A DNA stretch of 64,000 nucleotides from Hemicentrotus pulcherrimus (lineage: Eukaryota; Echinodermata; Echinoidea; Camarodonta; Strongylocentrotidae). Below the pieces are notes generated by a model, which worked only from the letters and a program-made list of their open reading frames with translations, searched no databases and was not told where the DNA came from. Position numbers and translations under genes: made by a program. Every line of letters begins with the position of its first letter. Position 1 is the stretch's first letter. Below, in pieces: positions 13,501-24,516 of the stretch. The stretch lies in contig BEXV01000223.1 in the NCBI GenBank assembly GCA_003118195.1, forward strand, positions 311,753 through 375,752, read 5' to 3'.

Positions 13501-15529
13501 GACACCTTGGGCAAGACCTCCTTAGATTTATCAGGGTTTTCAAGGTAAGAGTCTGGGTCCTTCATTGAATAAATACTCGGTCAAGGTTGTTGGCTAGGGC
13601 AAATAATTGCCTTCTCCCCTCACCTTTGTGTGTACATGTCCATACCAAAATATTAATAAATGCCAGTAATGCCATTTTTTCTCTAAAATTGTTTCCCTGG
13701 TCGAGAATATCTTTCAGAAATCAAAATAAAATAAATATGTAAATGTTGTTCTGAATTTAGCTGTTAGAGTATTGACAATGCACTGTTACTTTTGATTATG
13801 GCAAGGACACTTTCTATATTATGTAAACATCTTTGACTTGGCAAAATACAGATTTGTAGTCTGAGTGTATTAACAATGATAATTGCAATTATATTTTAAT
13901 CCTATCGGTAGAATATTTGTATAATGTAAAATCAATACCAGTATGCTGAATTACTGAGTATTAAGCAATGAATGACAGTGGCTATATTCTAACATTTAAA
14001 CCTAATGCTGGGTTTAGGATTATATCCAAAATCGGGGTTTAAAGAAGTTTAAGGCTGAAGTTTTCCTTTTGTTACTTAAACATGAATGTAGACACAGGGC
14101 CATGTTTAACCGAGTTATTAGAATATGGACCAATGGTTCTAGACTGCCTAGAAGTGAATAACATTATTCATATCGCATACTATTGGAGAAAAAACATACA
14201 TCCATTTCATGGTTTATCTTTCAAATTGTTGGTGCAAGATTGTAAATGACAGAAATCTACTCTTTAATACTAGTACATGAATGATATCTGCCTTCGGTGA
14301 TAATGAGAATGAAGTGTGAAAATACAATACTAATTGCATGCTTTCTTTCAATATCTTTCCACAGAGGAGCATATACATTATTTTATCGTCAAGACTCCAC
14401 GACAGACTTCAAGGTGTTAGTGAAACTTGCTAAATGCCTTAGGATATACATCTACAATGGAGACACAGTGAGAGGCTTGCACAAGGGAGTACTAAGGTCA
14501 GTCTAAATTAATTTATTGTGCACATATCAAAAGACTGTCATTCAAGATGCAACAACATTGCATATGAAAATTACACAATTTGATTATGATCTACAAGTAG
14601 GAAAGCTCACATACTAGATGAAGAGACAGGTTTTTAGCTGGTTTAAACTCTTTTGTGGAATCTAACTTTCTCAGATAGGATGAATGAGAGGTCCAGAGAA
14701 CAGGCAAAACTGTATTGAAGGACCCATTTCAATATAGGTGACTGAGATTTAGATTGAAAAGGGAAGAGTAGGCCATTCTTGAATGCTTTCAAAATGCTGT
14801 GTATGTTTTCAAGTGAAAATTGTTGTCTTCACAGCCTTGTGATCTTGACCAAGACTTGTCTGACCTTAGCAGTAACCCATGCAAGCAAAATGCAGCATGA
14901 AAATATGAATCATATTTTGAAGACATTTGATTGCTTTGACTTGACAGGAAAGGTTAGGAAGGAAAAATAAATGTGAATTGTCTTTCATCAATTTTGAAAA
15001 TACGTGATTTGGTTATGCATGCAATTTTCACTTTCAATGACTGGATGAAATTACGTACATGAGCATGGGAAAGGTGAAATGAAATAACCTTGATATTAAA
15101 TGTGACTTAAATTATTTCAGAACAGTTTATTTTTGCCCCATTTTTAGAGTTAATTTGTGATAGAGGCTTTACAATAGTATATTTACCATCAATGTTGTAT
15201 ACAATTGTATTAATGATAACAACAGAGTCTTACTAATCCAGGGGATCAGAAATATAACTGCTCTTCCTGAGGGCCCTGCAATGGCAATAAGTGTTGTAAA
15301 TAGCCGTGCCTTATATAACTTTTTCTCTGTGGGATCCTCAACTTCCTTATCACTCGATCATGTAAATGTCTGAAAAAGAAATTAATGTATTGCATTGAAT
15401 TAAATTAAAGTATTCTATGTGTATCACTTCCATCTGCACAGGTTGGTGTACCAAGGACAGCAGTTGGTATTGGTAGGAACCAAATCACCTTACTACCAGT
15501 ACAAACCAATCACAGCTGTTCCCTACTAG
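3627..15529 (+). CDS. POMGNT1-like: POMGNT1-like protein with two ILEI domains and a GT13 domain (5' partial)
   Basis: Fourteen exons join in one frame with GT-AG borders: 3627-3841, 4458-4527, 5302-5464, 5965-6086, 6609-6699, 7204-7397, 8412-8603, 9078-9248, 10014-10187, 12037-12100, 12630-12848, 13383-13544, 14365-14496 and 15442-15529 (TAG at 15527). They give 684 residues without the start; human POMGNT1 has 660 in all. POMGNT1 is a Golgi type II membrane enzyme that adds beta-1,2-GlcNAc to O-linked mannose. Its stem domain, an ILEI/PANDER fold, binds the glycan. Visible here are ILEI-type domain 1 (residues 1-94, C-terminal part), domain 2 (about 117-285) and a GT13-like region (about 340-684) with the family landmarks ISAWNEHG, PGYGWLLRRS, IVPDVSR and LAKCL. 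The metal-binding acidic motif reads EEY (429-431) where the family has EED or EDD, and the catalytic Asp column looks like Arg 511. It may therefore be a non-catalytic lectin-like paralogue. The signal anchor is not in view. Confidence 0.88.
5302..7397 (+). other. ILEI/PANDER-type domain 2 (four exons)
   Basis: Exons 5302-5464, 5965-6086, 6609-6699 and 7204-7397 encode one complete ILEI-type domain. It starts with a Cys-containing linker (LCMVPRVC). The strand VAVHIESG, the FCFDGK motif, RGLNFIVVDP, the GSFDTY turn, the KKCADFLRSVGPG helix and the GYREMWAFVGQKG block follow in the usual order. In POMGNT1 the equivalent stem domain binds beta-linked GlcNAc on O-mannosyl glycans. Whether this copy binds sugar cannot be read from the sequence. 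Paired cysteines fit a secreted or lumenal domain. Confidence 0.82.
6882..6967 (+). repeat. Perfect 43-bp tandem duplication in an intron
   Basis: A 43-base unit beginning ATGTAGACATTCCTAG at 6882 is repeated head to tail at 6925, with no visible difference between copies. It lies in the intron between the exons ending at 6699 and starting at 7204. The identity implies a recent duplication or an assembly slip. No function is suggested. Confidence 0.9.
10424..11088. mobile_element. MITE with about 90-bp terminal inverted repeats, interrupted
   Basis: The left end (GGGAGTGTTTCACAAAGACTAAG, shown as 10424-10446) matches the inverted right end near 11066-11088. The pairing continues through the GTTGGACTT block, then resumes after an insertion with TATGGCAGGCCGTTCATGCC (from 10850) against its inverted partner at about 10998-11046. 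With the inserted element removed the MITE is about 286 bp, mostly arms. It has no ORF. I could not find a convincing outer target-site duplication. It lies in the intron 10188-12036 of the POMGNT1-like gene. Confidence 0.75.
10472..10842. mobile_element. hAT-like MITE nested in the long-TIR MITE
   Basis: The 371-bp insert is flanked by identical 8-bp duplications, CTTCACTA, at 10464-10471 and 10843-10850. Its ends are TAGTGCTGTAG and, inverted, TATTGCTGTAAG. Eight-base target-site duplications with short imperfect terminal repeats are the mark of the hAT superfamily. Inside, CCGAACCGAAC-type words cluster just within both ends. There is no transposase ORF. It split an already inserted MITE, so the order of the two insertions is fixed. 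Confidence 0.82.
11855..11962. repeat. Snap-back inverted repeat, ATATCGTC-ended
   Basis: Left arm 11855-11890 and right arm 11926-11962 are nearly perfect inverted copies, sharing TTTTCACGAAGTGACGGTAG and its complement, with a spacer of about 35 bases. The ends read TATATCGTC and GACGATATA, as in two other hairpins of this window (12181-12264 and 18510-18594). It sits 74 bases upstream of the exon starting at 12037. Most likely it is a short foldback MITE. Confidence 0.8.
12181..12264. repeat. Short palindromic MITE, copy B of the ATATCGTC family
   Basis: An 84-bp inverted repeat. The left arm (ATATTGTCCTTTTGAAGCC, then AGAAGGG) pairs with a right arm reading GCCCTTCTGACTCCAAACAGACGATA. 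The right arm is closely similar to that of the hairpin at 18510-18594 (GCTCCGAACAGACGATAT), so these are dispersed family members. It lies in the intron between the exons ending at 12100 and starting at 12630. Confidence 0.75.
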
Positions 15530-16135
15530 GGGCTTACACCTTCTTCTTCTTCCTCCTCGGGGGTAAACGTTTTCACCCTTACAAGGAACTTACATCTTCT
15601 CACTATGCCTTCAAGGAAGTGGACAGGAGGACATCTCTATTTATATTAAGAGTACTATTGCAGCTGAAGTATTGTTGGGGTACAACTTGACACCGATAAG
15701 GGGGACTGGATTTCAAAAGATGGAGAATAAGAGGTACAAAGATGGTGCAGGGGCAAGGGATTTTAAGCAGGCCTCTGAAGCTCTGAATGTCACTACCAGT
15801 ATTGTTGAGGAGAAGGCTTAATCATAACTGGTAGATTGAGATGTGTTGGGGAGTGAAAGCTTTCAAGATCTTTACTCTTCATTTCATGATGGTCTCTCAA
15901 ATGAGAGAAATCAGGGTATTTAGTGTCAAGCAATACCTGGTATGTGGAGTGTAATGTACAGTTATTAAGAGTAATTTAGTGTTTGAAAAGTCTTTTAGAT
16001 TTATATGGAAACATTTGTTGCCATTTTTTGGTCCATTAATGAAAGGTACAAGGGGGTAGTTCATTACATGGAGTTACTATTTAGGATGAATAGAATCTGA
16101 CTAACTAAAGCAAGATATGACGTAATGTTGTTGGT

Positions 16136-16568
16136 ACCATACTGCCCCCCCCCCCATGACAAGACGGCATAACATACAATTTTTTTGAAATGCATTTTTG
16201 GGGCTTTTGGTACTTAATACAACATATTACACATGTTAAACCATTTTTTGAATTTTTAAAGTGTCACTATTCATAATTAATTAGCATGTCTTTAATGGCA
16301 TAACAGCATGTTAAAGGCTTTTAAAAGAATACGTTTTGCCTTATATCTCAAAAACTTCAAAATGTCTGTTATGCTGTTTTGTCNGGGCTTTTGGTACTTA
16401 ATACATCATATTACACATGTTAAACCATTTTTTGAATTTTTGAAGTGTCACTATTCATAATTAATTAGCATGTCTTTAATGGCATAACAGCATGTTAAAG
16501 GCTTTTAAAAGAATACGTTATGTCTGTTATGCTGTTTTGCCATGGGGGGGGGTGGGGGGCAGCATGGT
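16136..16568. mobile_element. MITE with C-run terminal repeats and an internal 185-bp duplication
   Basis: The left end (ACCATACTGC, eleven C, CATGACAAGACGGCATAAC) is inverted at the right end (GTTATGCTGTTTTGCCATG, G-run, GCAGCATGGT), giving terminal repeats of about 40 bp. The interior occurs twice in tandem, from about 16200 and from 16385, almost identical except for a deletion of about 28 bases in the second copy. A single N (16384) sits exactly at the junction. No ORF and no clear target-site duplication are visible. Confidence 0.75.
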
Positions 16569-18509
16569 GCTTAAAAAATTGGGAAAGAAAGCAAACAAAC
16601 CATTAAGTGAGTAAAAATCACACTAAATTACTACATGAATAAGAATGTTTTAAGGAATCTTTTAAAGGTAATAAGGACAAGACCTTTTCTCGATTCAAAG
16701 AAATCAGATACTGATGCATTCCAAGAAGTAGAGATTAAAACTAGATCTCAGGGAGAATTATTTGAAGAGACTGCCTTGTTTTGCATGAATTTCATTTTAG
16801 TTTCATGCTCCTTAGTTTCATGCTCTTTAGTTTTGCTTGCAAGCGCTTTGTTTCGAGTTGTGCAAAATTGCTAACAAGAGACATTTTAGGAAAGCATCGT
16901 AGCTTAAGTGCAAAAAGACTGCTAAAGGTGATTTACAGCGTTGGGAATGTTACAATAAGGTTTTTTTTGGTTGACACGACCACATCTGAGCATGCGCCAT
17001 GTTGTCTACCCTGTCCGCTACCAGAATCAAGAACGTGTCCACCTCGGTTTTGAAGGTCACCTCAATCTAGCATGCCGTTCTTGTGCTCTTGACGTTAATG
17101 GCATTCTCGATGATACAATAAAAAAAAAACCTTATAAATTTATGGAGACCTCAGCCCACATCACTTCCTGAAGATATCTAAAAACCACTTCATGCACTTT
17201 GTTGGAACAAAGGCAGTTTGGAAAGTGCATTGACCATGTTCTTACATTCATTTTAGTTTGGACATTAGATTCATATTTTAGATTCTTTGTTTGGATCAGG
17301 GTCGCGTGTCCAGAGAGATAAAAGATAAAAGATGAATTGTGCATTTGTCAAGGGTTTTTGTACGAAAAATATGCCTGTGCCTCAAGTAGCTTAACTTAAT
17401 GAGAACATTATGTATTTATTCTATTAATAGGATAGCCCATTTAACATAAATTTGTCTCCCATAGGGCCCTGCGAGTTAGATCAGAAGAATTATAATGCAA
17501 TCAAATTTTACATAATAAAGATAGTAAATGAGGCAATATTTGAAGGTTAATTTGAAATTGTCATTGCAATATAAACATAAAAAAGGTGGGTGTTGAATGA
17601 GTCACGTGTGTATTTCGTTCTTGCTTCAACTGGAAGTTTATTACATAATAAAGGAGTTATCTCAGCATAATAAATGCTTTCGATACTCTTTACAACATTT
17701 AGGGATTACAAGATCACGTCTCAAAGTTTGTCTTGTAGTTCGATTCTAAAAATGTGAACTCTGCCAATATATTTATGAAAATTTATGGAAGGTTGCATGG
17801 AAAATTATTCAATTTATCATTTGAAATTATCTTTCCGGATAACATACATGTTTGTTGGGACTCATGACATCTGGGTATTGTTTGATTAGATCAGACGTTA
17901 TAGTTGCTTTATTTTAGACCATAAACCTGCCATCTAACTAGGAGTAGACACCATATTGTTATAGTGTTTATGACTAGTGAAGAATTTCGTGCCTGTACTG
18001 CACTAAACCAAACAATTTGCTTTTTCTCATTTTTTTACAAATTACCATTTAGATTTGTAAGAGAATTTTTGTTTTTCAGACTTTTTGCATGGCTTACCTG
18101 CATATCATCTTCATCGTTTCATGTAGCCAGTGAACAGATAGATACAATTTCTGCTGAAGAAAAACGTTGCATGCAAAGTCATGACAACAGTTCTAAAAAC
18201 CTTGAAAAGGCCATAGATGTATGGCCTTCAATGTAGTATTAGGATTAGTATTAGAATATCAGAACTATGAGCAAGAAAATATATTTACAAAATTTGTCAT
18301 GGAATGATGACTGTATAATCAGGAAGATGTATTTCCTATTTTAATATAAATCAGTGGAATATGACAGTACACTTGAAATGTTAAAGTAATATTCAAGGTT
18401 TATGTAGTTGTATACCTGTACTGTTGTATTAGACTATGTCAATAATGTTTGTGTATATTGAAGTTATATCATATAGATTTTTTCTCTATTTCCTCATTAG
18501 TCTGATATA

Positions 18510-18594
18510 ATATCGTCAGTTTGGATCCAGAAGTGCATTAACACATATACTTTAACACAGAGTGAAAGCCCTTTTTGCTCCGAACAGACGATAT
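18510..18594. repeat. Short palindromic MITE, copy C of the ATATCGTC family
   Basis: An 85-bp inverted repeat opening ATATCGTCAGTTTGGATCC and closing GCTCCGAACAGACGATAT. The same end sequence, with AGAAG next to it, marks the copy at 12181-12264. No coding content. Confidence 0.75.
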
Positions 18595-18791
18595 GATGTT
18601 ATAGAGTATATAAAGAAATTATCATTACAATTTGAATAGTATACAGTTGTATCTTCTTGTTATTTCTTGTCAATGCCAAGTCTAATCTACTAAATAAGAC
18701 TTGAAGCTTTACCAAAGAAACATGCTTTTATAAGTATGTGCATTTTTTTTCTTCTTAACCCTACGTTAACTGGGGGGGGGGGGGGGGGCAA

Positions 18792-19443
18792 NNNNNNNNN
18801 NNNNNNNNNNNNNNNNNNNNNNNNNNNNNNNNNNNNNNNNNNNNNNNNNNNNNNNNNNNNNNNNNNNNNNNNNNNNNNNNNNNNNNNNNNNNNNNNNNNN
18901 NNNNNNNNNNNNNNNNNNNNNNNNNNNNNNNNNNNNNNNNNNNNNNNNNNNNNNNNNNNNNNNNNNNNNNNNNNNNNNNNNNNNNNNNNNNNNNNNNNNN
19001 NNNNNNNNNNNNNNNNNNNNNNNNNNNNNNNNNNNNNNNNNNNNNNNNNNNNNNNNNNNNNNNNNNNNNNNNNNNNNNNNNNNNNNNNNNNNNNNNNNNN
19101 NNNNNNNNNNNNNNNNNNNNNNNNNNNNNNNNNNNNNNNNNNNNNNNNNNNNNNNNNNNNNNNNNNNNNNNNNNNNNNNNNNNNNNNNNNNNNNNNNNNN
19201 NNNNNNNNNNNNNNNNNNNNNNNNNNNNNNNNNNNNNNNNNNNNNNNNNNNNNNNNNNNNNNNNNNNNNNNNNNNNNNNNNNNNNNNNNNNNNNNNNNNN
19301 NNNNNNNNNNNNNNNNNNNNNNNNNNNNNNNNNNNNNNNNNNNNNNNNNNNNNNNNNNNNNNNNNNNNNNNNNNNNNNNNNNNNNNNNNNNNNNNNNNNN
19401 NNNNNNNNNNNNNNNNNNNNNNNNNNNNNNNNNNNNNNNNNNN
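18792..19443. other. Assembly gap of 652 N between a G-run and a C-run
   Basis: The gap is bordered by 17 G on the left (18772-18788) and 13 C on the right (19444-19456). The bases outside mirror each other (AACTGGG and CCCAGTA). The open frames that span it are artefacts of translated N. Nothing can be said about the missing bases except that the borders look like inverted ends. Confidence 0.98.
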
Positions 19444-19456
19444 CCCCCCCCCCCCC

Positions 19457-22400
19457 AGTAAAAACCTGGTCTGATATAGCCCAGATAAGATTGGGTTAAG
19501 ATAATATGGTTTAGATTGGGAAGATATCAATAATTTTATTCATTAGTGAAAAAAGTTTTGCAAAAGTATAGAGCAGAAAGAAATGTTGATATCATCGGTT
19601 GTCCGCAAGAAGGCCACAAAAGCGGTTAGTGGCAGTAACAGCCTTATTGCGGACACCAGCTGATACAATCTATTGTTACTACTACTTCTGTATCCAAAAG
19701 ATCAACGTACTATAGCTCACGGTCTGCAGCCAAAAAAAAACATACCGTAATAGATTTTTAGGTTTCAGTTTACAGTTTTTTGTCATCTTGACATCTTGAT
19801 ATTTATTTACCTAAAGTACTTGCGATGAGGAGTTGCGTGATCATCAATGAAGAGAACCTTGCGCATTTTTAATTTAATATGTATTTTTCTTATCCTTAGG
19901 GCAATTGATATTATACTGTGAGAAACTCTCATTCTAAAGATTGTGGTTTATTGGTAAGAGAATTTACTTTTATAGTGAAACAAGTCGGCAAAAAAAATGG
20001 GAAATTAAAAAAAGAAAAGGATGAAAAGAAACAGAAACTGATTGGGGGAAAGTAGGGACATAGCTGATAACAGAAAAACCGGTCAAGTAACTTAAGTTCC
20101 AGTGTATTCATATTCTGGCATTTTAAAACTCCATCAGGGAAATATCAGAGATTTCTTTTTCTTCATGAAATCCTGGGAACCACGATTACACACATTCAAT
20201 GTTCACTGTTTACACATGCAAGTAAACCAACAAAAAAATGGGCATAAATCAGAAGGAAACGGTAGTAGTAGTAGTAGTAGTACATTGCATTGTTACAGCA
20301 GAGTGTTTTATGACTGTAGCAATAGGCTGCTGCAGGTTTTTTGGAGTAAATTAAATAACTTGTGTATGATGGTATTTTTTAAATATACTTTTCAAATGTT
20401 TTTTTATTGTATTTCAATGCAATTTTAATCAATACTGTAAGGATATGGATTTCATGTAAATTAATCTTTTTTTTAAAATCAAACAACATCTTTTACCCAA
20501 TTATTTACTTTTGCCTGTCGGTAGAAATGGGTGAAATGGGTGACAGCCATTTTAATAACAAACTTTTTTTTTAATAATAAAATTTTAAAAAAGTCTTTTT
20601 TCCTATTTGTGCAAATTATCACAGGGAAATCAAGTTATTACTGTTGAGAATAGCAAATATTCCTTCTGCTTTTTTTTTTGCTTAGAACAAAAGGGGGACA
20701 AGTATGATTTGCTATGTGCAACTAGCATCATTTTGCTCTTCTATCATCTTCATTGTCTTCATTTGTTATGAACTGCCTTGACTCTGAAATCTTCTATATA
20801 TCTTCCGATGAGGCATACTCTTTATTTAACCGAATTGTATTAAGTTGAAACTTTAGCTAAAGGTTTATGTGCTTAGAAATTTAAATTACTGAAATCTTTC
20901 ATTTTTGTGTTGTGAATTTTTGCCACTTAATTAAAAAGATTAACATTTTGCTCTCGTGGTAATTTGTTTTGTTTTTTACTTAAATATTTTTTTTCTGATA
21001 TCTTCTTACCATTGCAGAAAAATGTTGAAAAATTGAAATCACAGTTTTTTGTGTATGTATTCTAATTTATTTCTATAATGCTTGTTTTTATATTCTTGTA
21101 TATGTTACGTGATTTGAATGTTAGCTTTGTTAGAAACAACTCTTTTCAGTATAGCTTATGGTAATATTGATGTGAAATTGTAGAGATAGTGGTAGCTTTA
21201 ACAAAATGAATGGAATCAAAGTATCTGAAATTTTAAACTGTTGAATATTATGAAGAGTGACTATATGGATGAAGTTAATTGTCAAATTAGTATAGTAACC
21301 TATTGGTGTAGATCTAGACATTTGAAATAATTACAAATACTATAATTTGTGACAATTATGAAATGCAATGTGATTTGATACACATTGTGTTGATTATACA
21401 CCTTCTATTTATTTATATAAAAGAATGATATCATATTATATTAAAGATCAATTGTATTGATTTTTATGGCTATGATATTATCTTTTTGATAGACAAGCAT
21501 GTGCATTATACTAAGTTTCACATAGCAATTCAAGGTTTTGGGTGCTTTTTTAAAAACATCTATTCACTGTCATACGTAAAATCTTGAGTGAAAAACAAGT
21601 TTACTTTTCACCTTTATAGAAACGAATGTTCTTGTATTTTTTTCCCATTTATTAGTAAGCGTAGAAATTACTGCCAAGGGATGTGAATCCATGACCCCCC
21701 CCCCCCTCTAAAAAATAAAAGTTCCATTTAGATTTTGTTTGTTCTGTGTTTGAGATAATTATGTTACATTTCATTATGATTGTGCCTTAATGAACAATTC
21801 TACTGTTTTTTAATTTATGAATGTGTGAAATGAATATCATAATAAAGTAAATTTAAAACATCTTTATATTATTGTGCATCTATGATTGCCTTATTGTGAA
21901 TCTATCTAGATACATTATGTAAACTGCTTACATTTTAGATTTTCAACTTTTTGAACGAGAAGATAATATTTGCAATTTTGCAATGAAATTTGCCTGGAGA
22001 GAGAGAGAGTGAGCCATTTAAGATATGAAGGCACAAATAGAGTGAAATGATCAAAATCGTTGCAAAGGAACCTTTAGGGTTGTCATGGAATATAAAGAGA
22101 TGTATGTATGTACCAAATGATTACAAAATAAAGTTAAATACTTAACTTAAATCATGTGAATAAGGAAACATGCCCACAGAAAATGAGGGCGGAGTGGTAA
22201 AGGATTTTCGAATATGAATTTTGTAAATCATCCATGATGAAGCTAGAAATGAAAAATCGATCATAAAAGGAAATAAATGTAACTACATCTGTGTTCATGA
22301 AGTTGTCTAGTAGGCCTACATGCAGAAGCTAAGGCTACGCTGGAATATTTATTTGAAATATGATTACTTTTCATGAAGTGGTGTGGAGGGGAAATAATAT

Positions 22401-23643
22401 TATTCATCCTGCTTATAAGTATAACTCTTTGTATTTGTTTTGATTTTATAGACAGGATCTAAATAGTGCTCAGAAATGTAATATGTGCCAAATTGTTTTG
22501 TTAAACGATGGACATTTTAAATCCGGTGTGATGATTGTTAATATCGAATAGTTGGGTTTAGATACTTGAAAGTATTTGGTTATTATTTTGTTTTTTATTG
22601 AGAAACTGATTGTTTATTTCCTGATATTTTCATTTGAATATCAGTTATCACTTTTTTTTCGTTATGAATTAAATGCTGTGATTCCATTTCAATTATCAGT
22701 TTTGTTTTGTATGGATAGCAGATTCCATGCAGAAGAGGGGGGTTCGGGGACACATTTATAGCATGTTTTATTGCCAATATACCTATAGTAATTCTAAGAT
22801 TTGAGAGAGAGAGAGAGAGAAAATCCATGATTGTTTCATACATGCGCACTTCTAGAAATTACTGGTAAAAGTGCCAAAAAGGTATCCCACCAACTCAGTA
22901 TGTTTTATGCTTTTCATACTGGTATATTTTTAAATGTTTTCATCAGTTCTGATGGTTTCTGTTATCTTGTCGCATTTTGTTTTCGAGGTAATGTTGAAAT
23001 GCCTAAATTTTCGATTACTCTTGACTACAACGAGGGCACGGTTTCTTTAAGTTTTACCAAGATTTATATGAGGGAAGTAAATCGGATATTATTTTATTCA
23101 ACTCGAGATATGACTTTATACCAACAGTGCATTCGCCTGCATGCAGGTCTTAGGGTAATGAGGATAAAAGAAAGAATGATATTTGTTCCAGATGAGAGCA
23201 GTGTCTTTGCAATGCATAATACACAGTCGTTATTATTTATTATTATTTTTCTTCATATTTTCATTTTTGCTTTTCTTCCCCATGATTGACACTGCAGTGT
23301 TACTGATAGCACATCACTTCATATAGGCCTAGGTATAATCATACGTTTATAATTTAGAAACAAATTATCCCATTATCACGGATGCGCTGTACTTTATTAT
23401 TACTGGTAAGAGGTTAATTATGAAGGACAAGTATATAGACGAAGCCCTCATCGTGGTTTCCAGTTGAGTGGGGTAAGTTGAGCTTTAATCATAAGAACTC
23501 AATTCCTGTTTGGCACTGTGCCAAGAATGAAAATCTCGAGTTGATAATTTCCTCTTCATCTCAAAAATTGTATACAGGCCATCACTGGAGTATTATCGTA
23601 TAACATGTGCTTATTAAATGCCGAATAAACTGAAAGTTCTTTT
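19457..23643. other. Intergenic, AT-rich, no gene seen
   Basis: The stretch holds a strong hairpin (19588-19666), a (GTA)n tract (20262-20282), a run of 12 C (21695-21706) and a short (GA)n tract near 22806. The longest frame, 22831-23289 (+, 152 codons), matches no family I recognise, is rich in hydrophobic residues as AT-rich random frames are, and is not supported as a gene. Confidence 0.6.
19588..19666. repeat. 79-bp near-perfect hairpin
   Basis: Left arm 19588-19613 (GATATCATCGGTTGTCCGCA, then AGAAGG) pairs with the right arm 19642-19666 (CCTTATTGCGGACACCAGCT, then GATAC). Inside, CCAC and GTGG continue the stem. Size and shape fit either a foldback MITE or a miRNA-like precursor. I cannot distinguish them, and did not recognise a known miRNA. 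Confidence 0.6.
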
Positions 23644-23650
23644 GGTTGTA

Positions 23651-24028
23651 CCCGGCCCCCCCCCCCACTCAGTGTTATTTAGGGTACGCATATGCTCGTT
23701 CCCTCTTTTTGAAAACACCCCCTATCTGAGGACTGCCAACATTTCCGAACCCCCTTTCGCGCGCTTTTCCTGCCTTGGAGACCCCCTGAATCAGTGAAAA
23801 TGCTCAATGTACCCCCCTAAATTCCGAATAATTTCTTAGGAGTCCAATGAGATGAGAGAAAAAAAGAAGAAAAAACACCCCCTTTTTAAAGAAATCTCCG
23901 GGTAAAAGTCAAATACACCCCTTTTTTCACAATTCTCGGGCCGGACTTTGTCGCACGAAAAGTACCCCTTTACCAGACATTTTGGCGACACGCATGAGGT
24001 CATTCCGACCCCTGAGTGGGGGGCCGGG
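23651..24028. mobile_element. 378-bp MITE with CCCGGCCCCCC ends and a 7-bp target-site duplication
   Basis: The left end CCCGGC, then 11 C in total from 23656, then ACTCAG is inverted at the right end as CTGAGTGGGGGGCCGGG (24012-24028). Both sides are flanked by GGTTGTA (23644-23650 and 24029-24035), a 7-bp duplication of the target site. The interior is pyrimidine-rich with many ACCCCC words and has no ORF. The C-run is longer on the left than on the right, so it has slipped since insertion. The superfamily is not clear to me. Confidence 0.8.
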
Positions 24029-24516
24029 GGTTGTATATTGGCCTAATGAAAATTGATTACCAATGCAGGCTGTCTTGTTTGTTAAAAACAAAGATAAATG
24101 AATAAATATACAAAAAATCAATAACAATTAAAAAACGTTCATATCACCCATTTCCCTTACATAACATTATTCACAATTTCTTGTTTACTCTTTTCCCCAG
24201 TTATTTGTAAAATTGTCAAGTGAAGTGCAGTTGTATTAGAATGTGACAGCGCATTATGCCTTGTGACGTTTTCCAAAACATTCAAACGTTTACTTCGTGC
24301 ATGTATTTTTCGTTGTTTTCAGATTTCGTGTTTAAAACAAGCGCTTTCTTGGGGGGAAATAAAACAGGAGGATTATTATGCTTGGAGCTTGGTCAACAAT
24401 CTCGAATAGAATTGTAATGGCTTTAATTGTTTATAATTTGAGACCAGAGATTGAATCGTGATGTGGTTTAGCGCCCTCTGCGAGTATTGTACAGTATACT
24501 GTCTAGCCTCTTCTAG

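Larger units (their letters stand above)
8412..15529 (+). other. GT13 (GnT-I/POMGNT1-type) domain, likely degenerate
   Basis: Eight exons from 8412 encode a linker and the GT13 region. The first Rossmann strand reads STPIIVVPGSDLEAL; in active members an Arg follows the equivalent strand (NRP in POMGNT1) and contacts the nucleotide sugar, and it is not visible here. The acidic metal-binding motif is EEY (10082-10090). The W-x-D-x-W segment with the proposed catalytic base reads W-R-G-W in TWRGWL (Arg codon 12706-12708). The scaffold around these sites is well kept: SEYFIIVEE, VAPDFLRYFSQTMHLLED, ISAWNEHG, WLLRRSVWK, IVPDVSR, LAKCLRIY and a C-terminal SPYYQYK. Selective loss inside a conserved scaffold suggests a pseudoenzyme, but assignment of the catalytic column rests on manual alignment. 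Confidence 0.7.
15530..18771. other. 3' flank of the POMGNT1-like gene, no further gene seen
   Basis: The stretch probably starts with the 3' UTR of the POMGNT1-like gene, but I could not choose a poly(A) site. It contains a C/G-ended MITE with an internal duplication (16136-16568) and a small palindromic MITE (18510-18594). Open frames here are short and show no family resemblance. Confidence 0.6.

Noticed and set aside
18736..19530. Frames of 241 and 254 codons on both strands
   Set aside because: They consist of translated N from the assembly gap.
22831..23289. 152-codon open frame on the plus strand
   Set aside because: No recognisable domain, no splice-supported neighbours, and a composition typical of AT-rich random frames.
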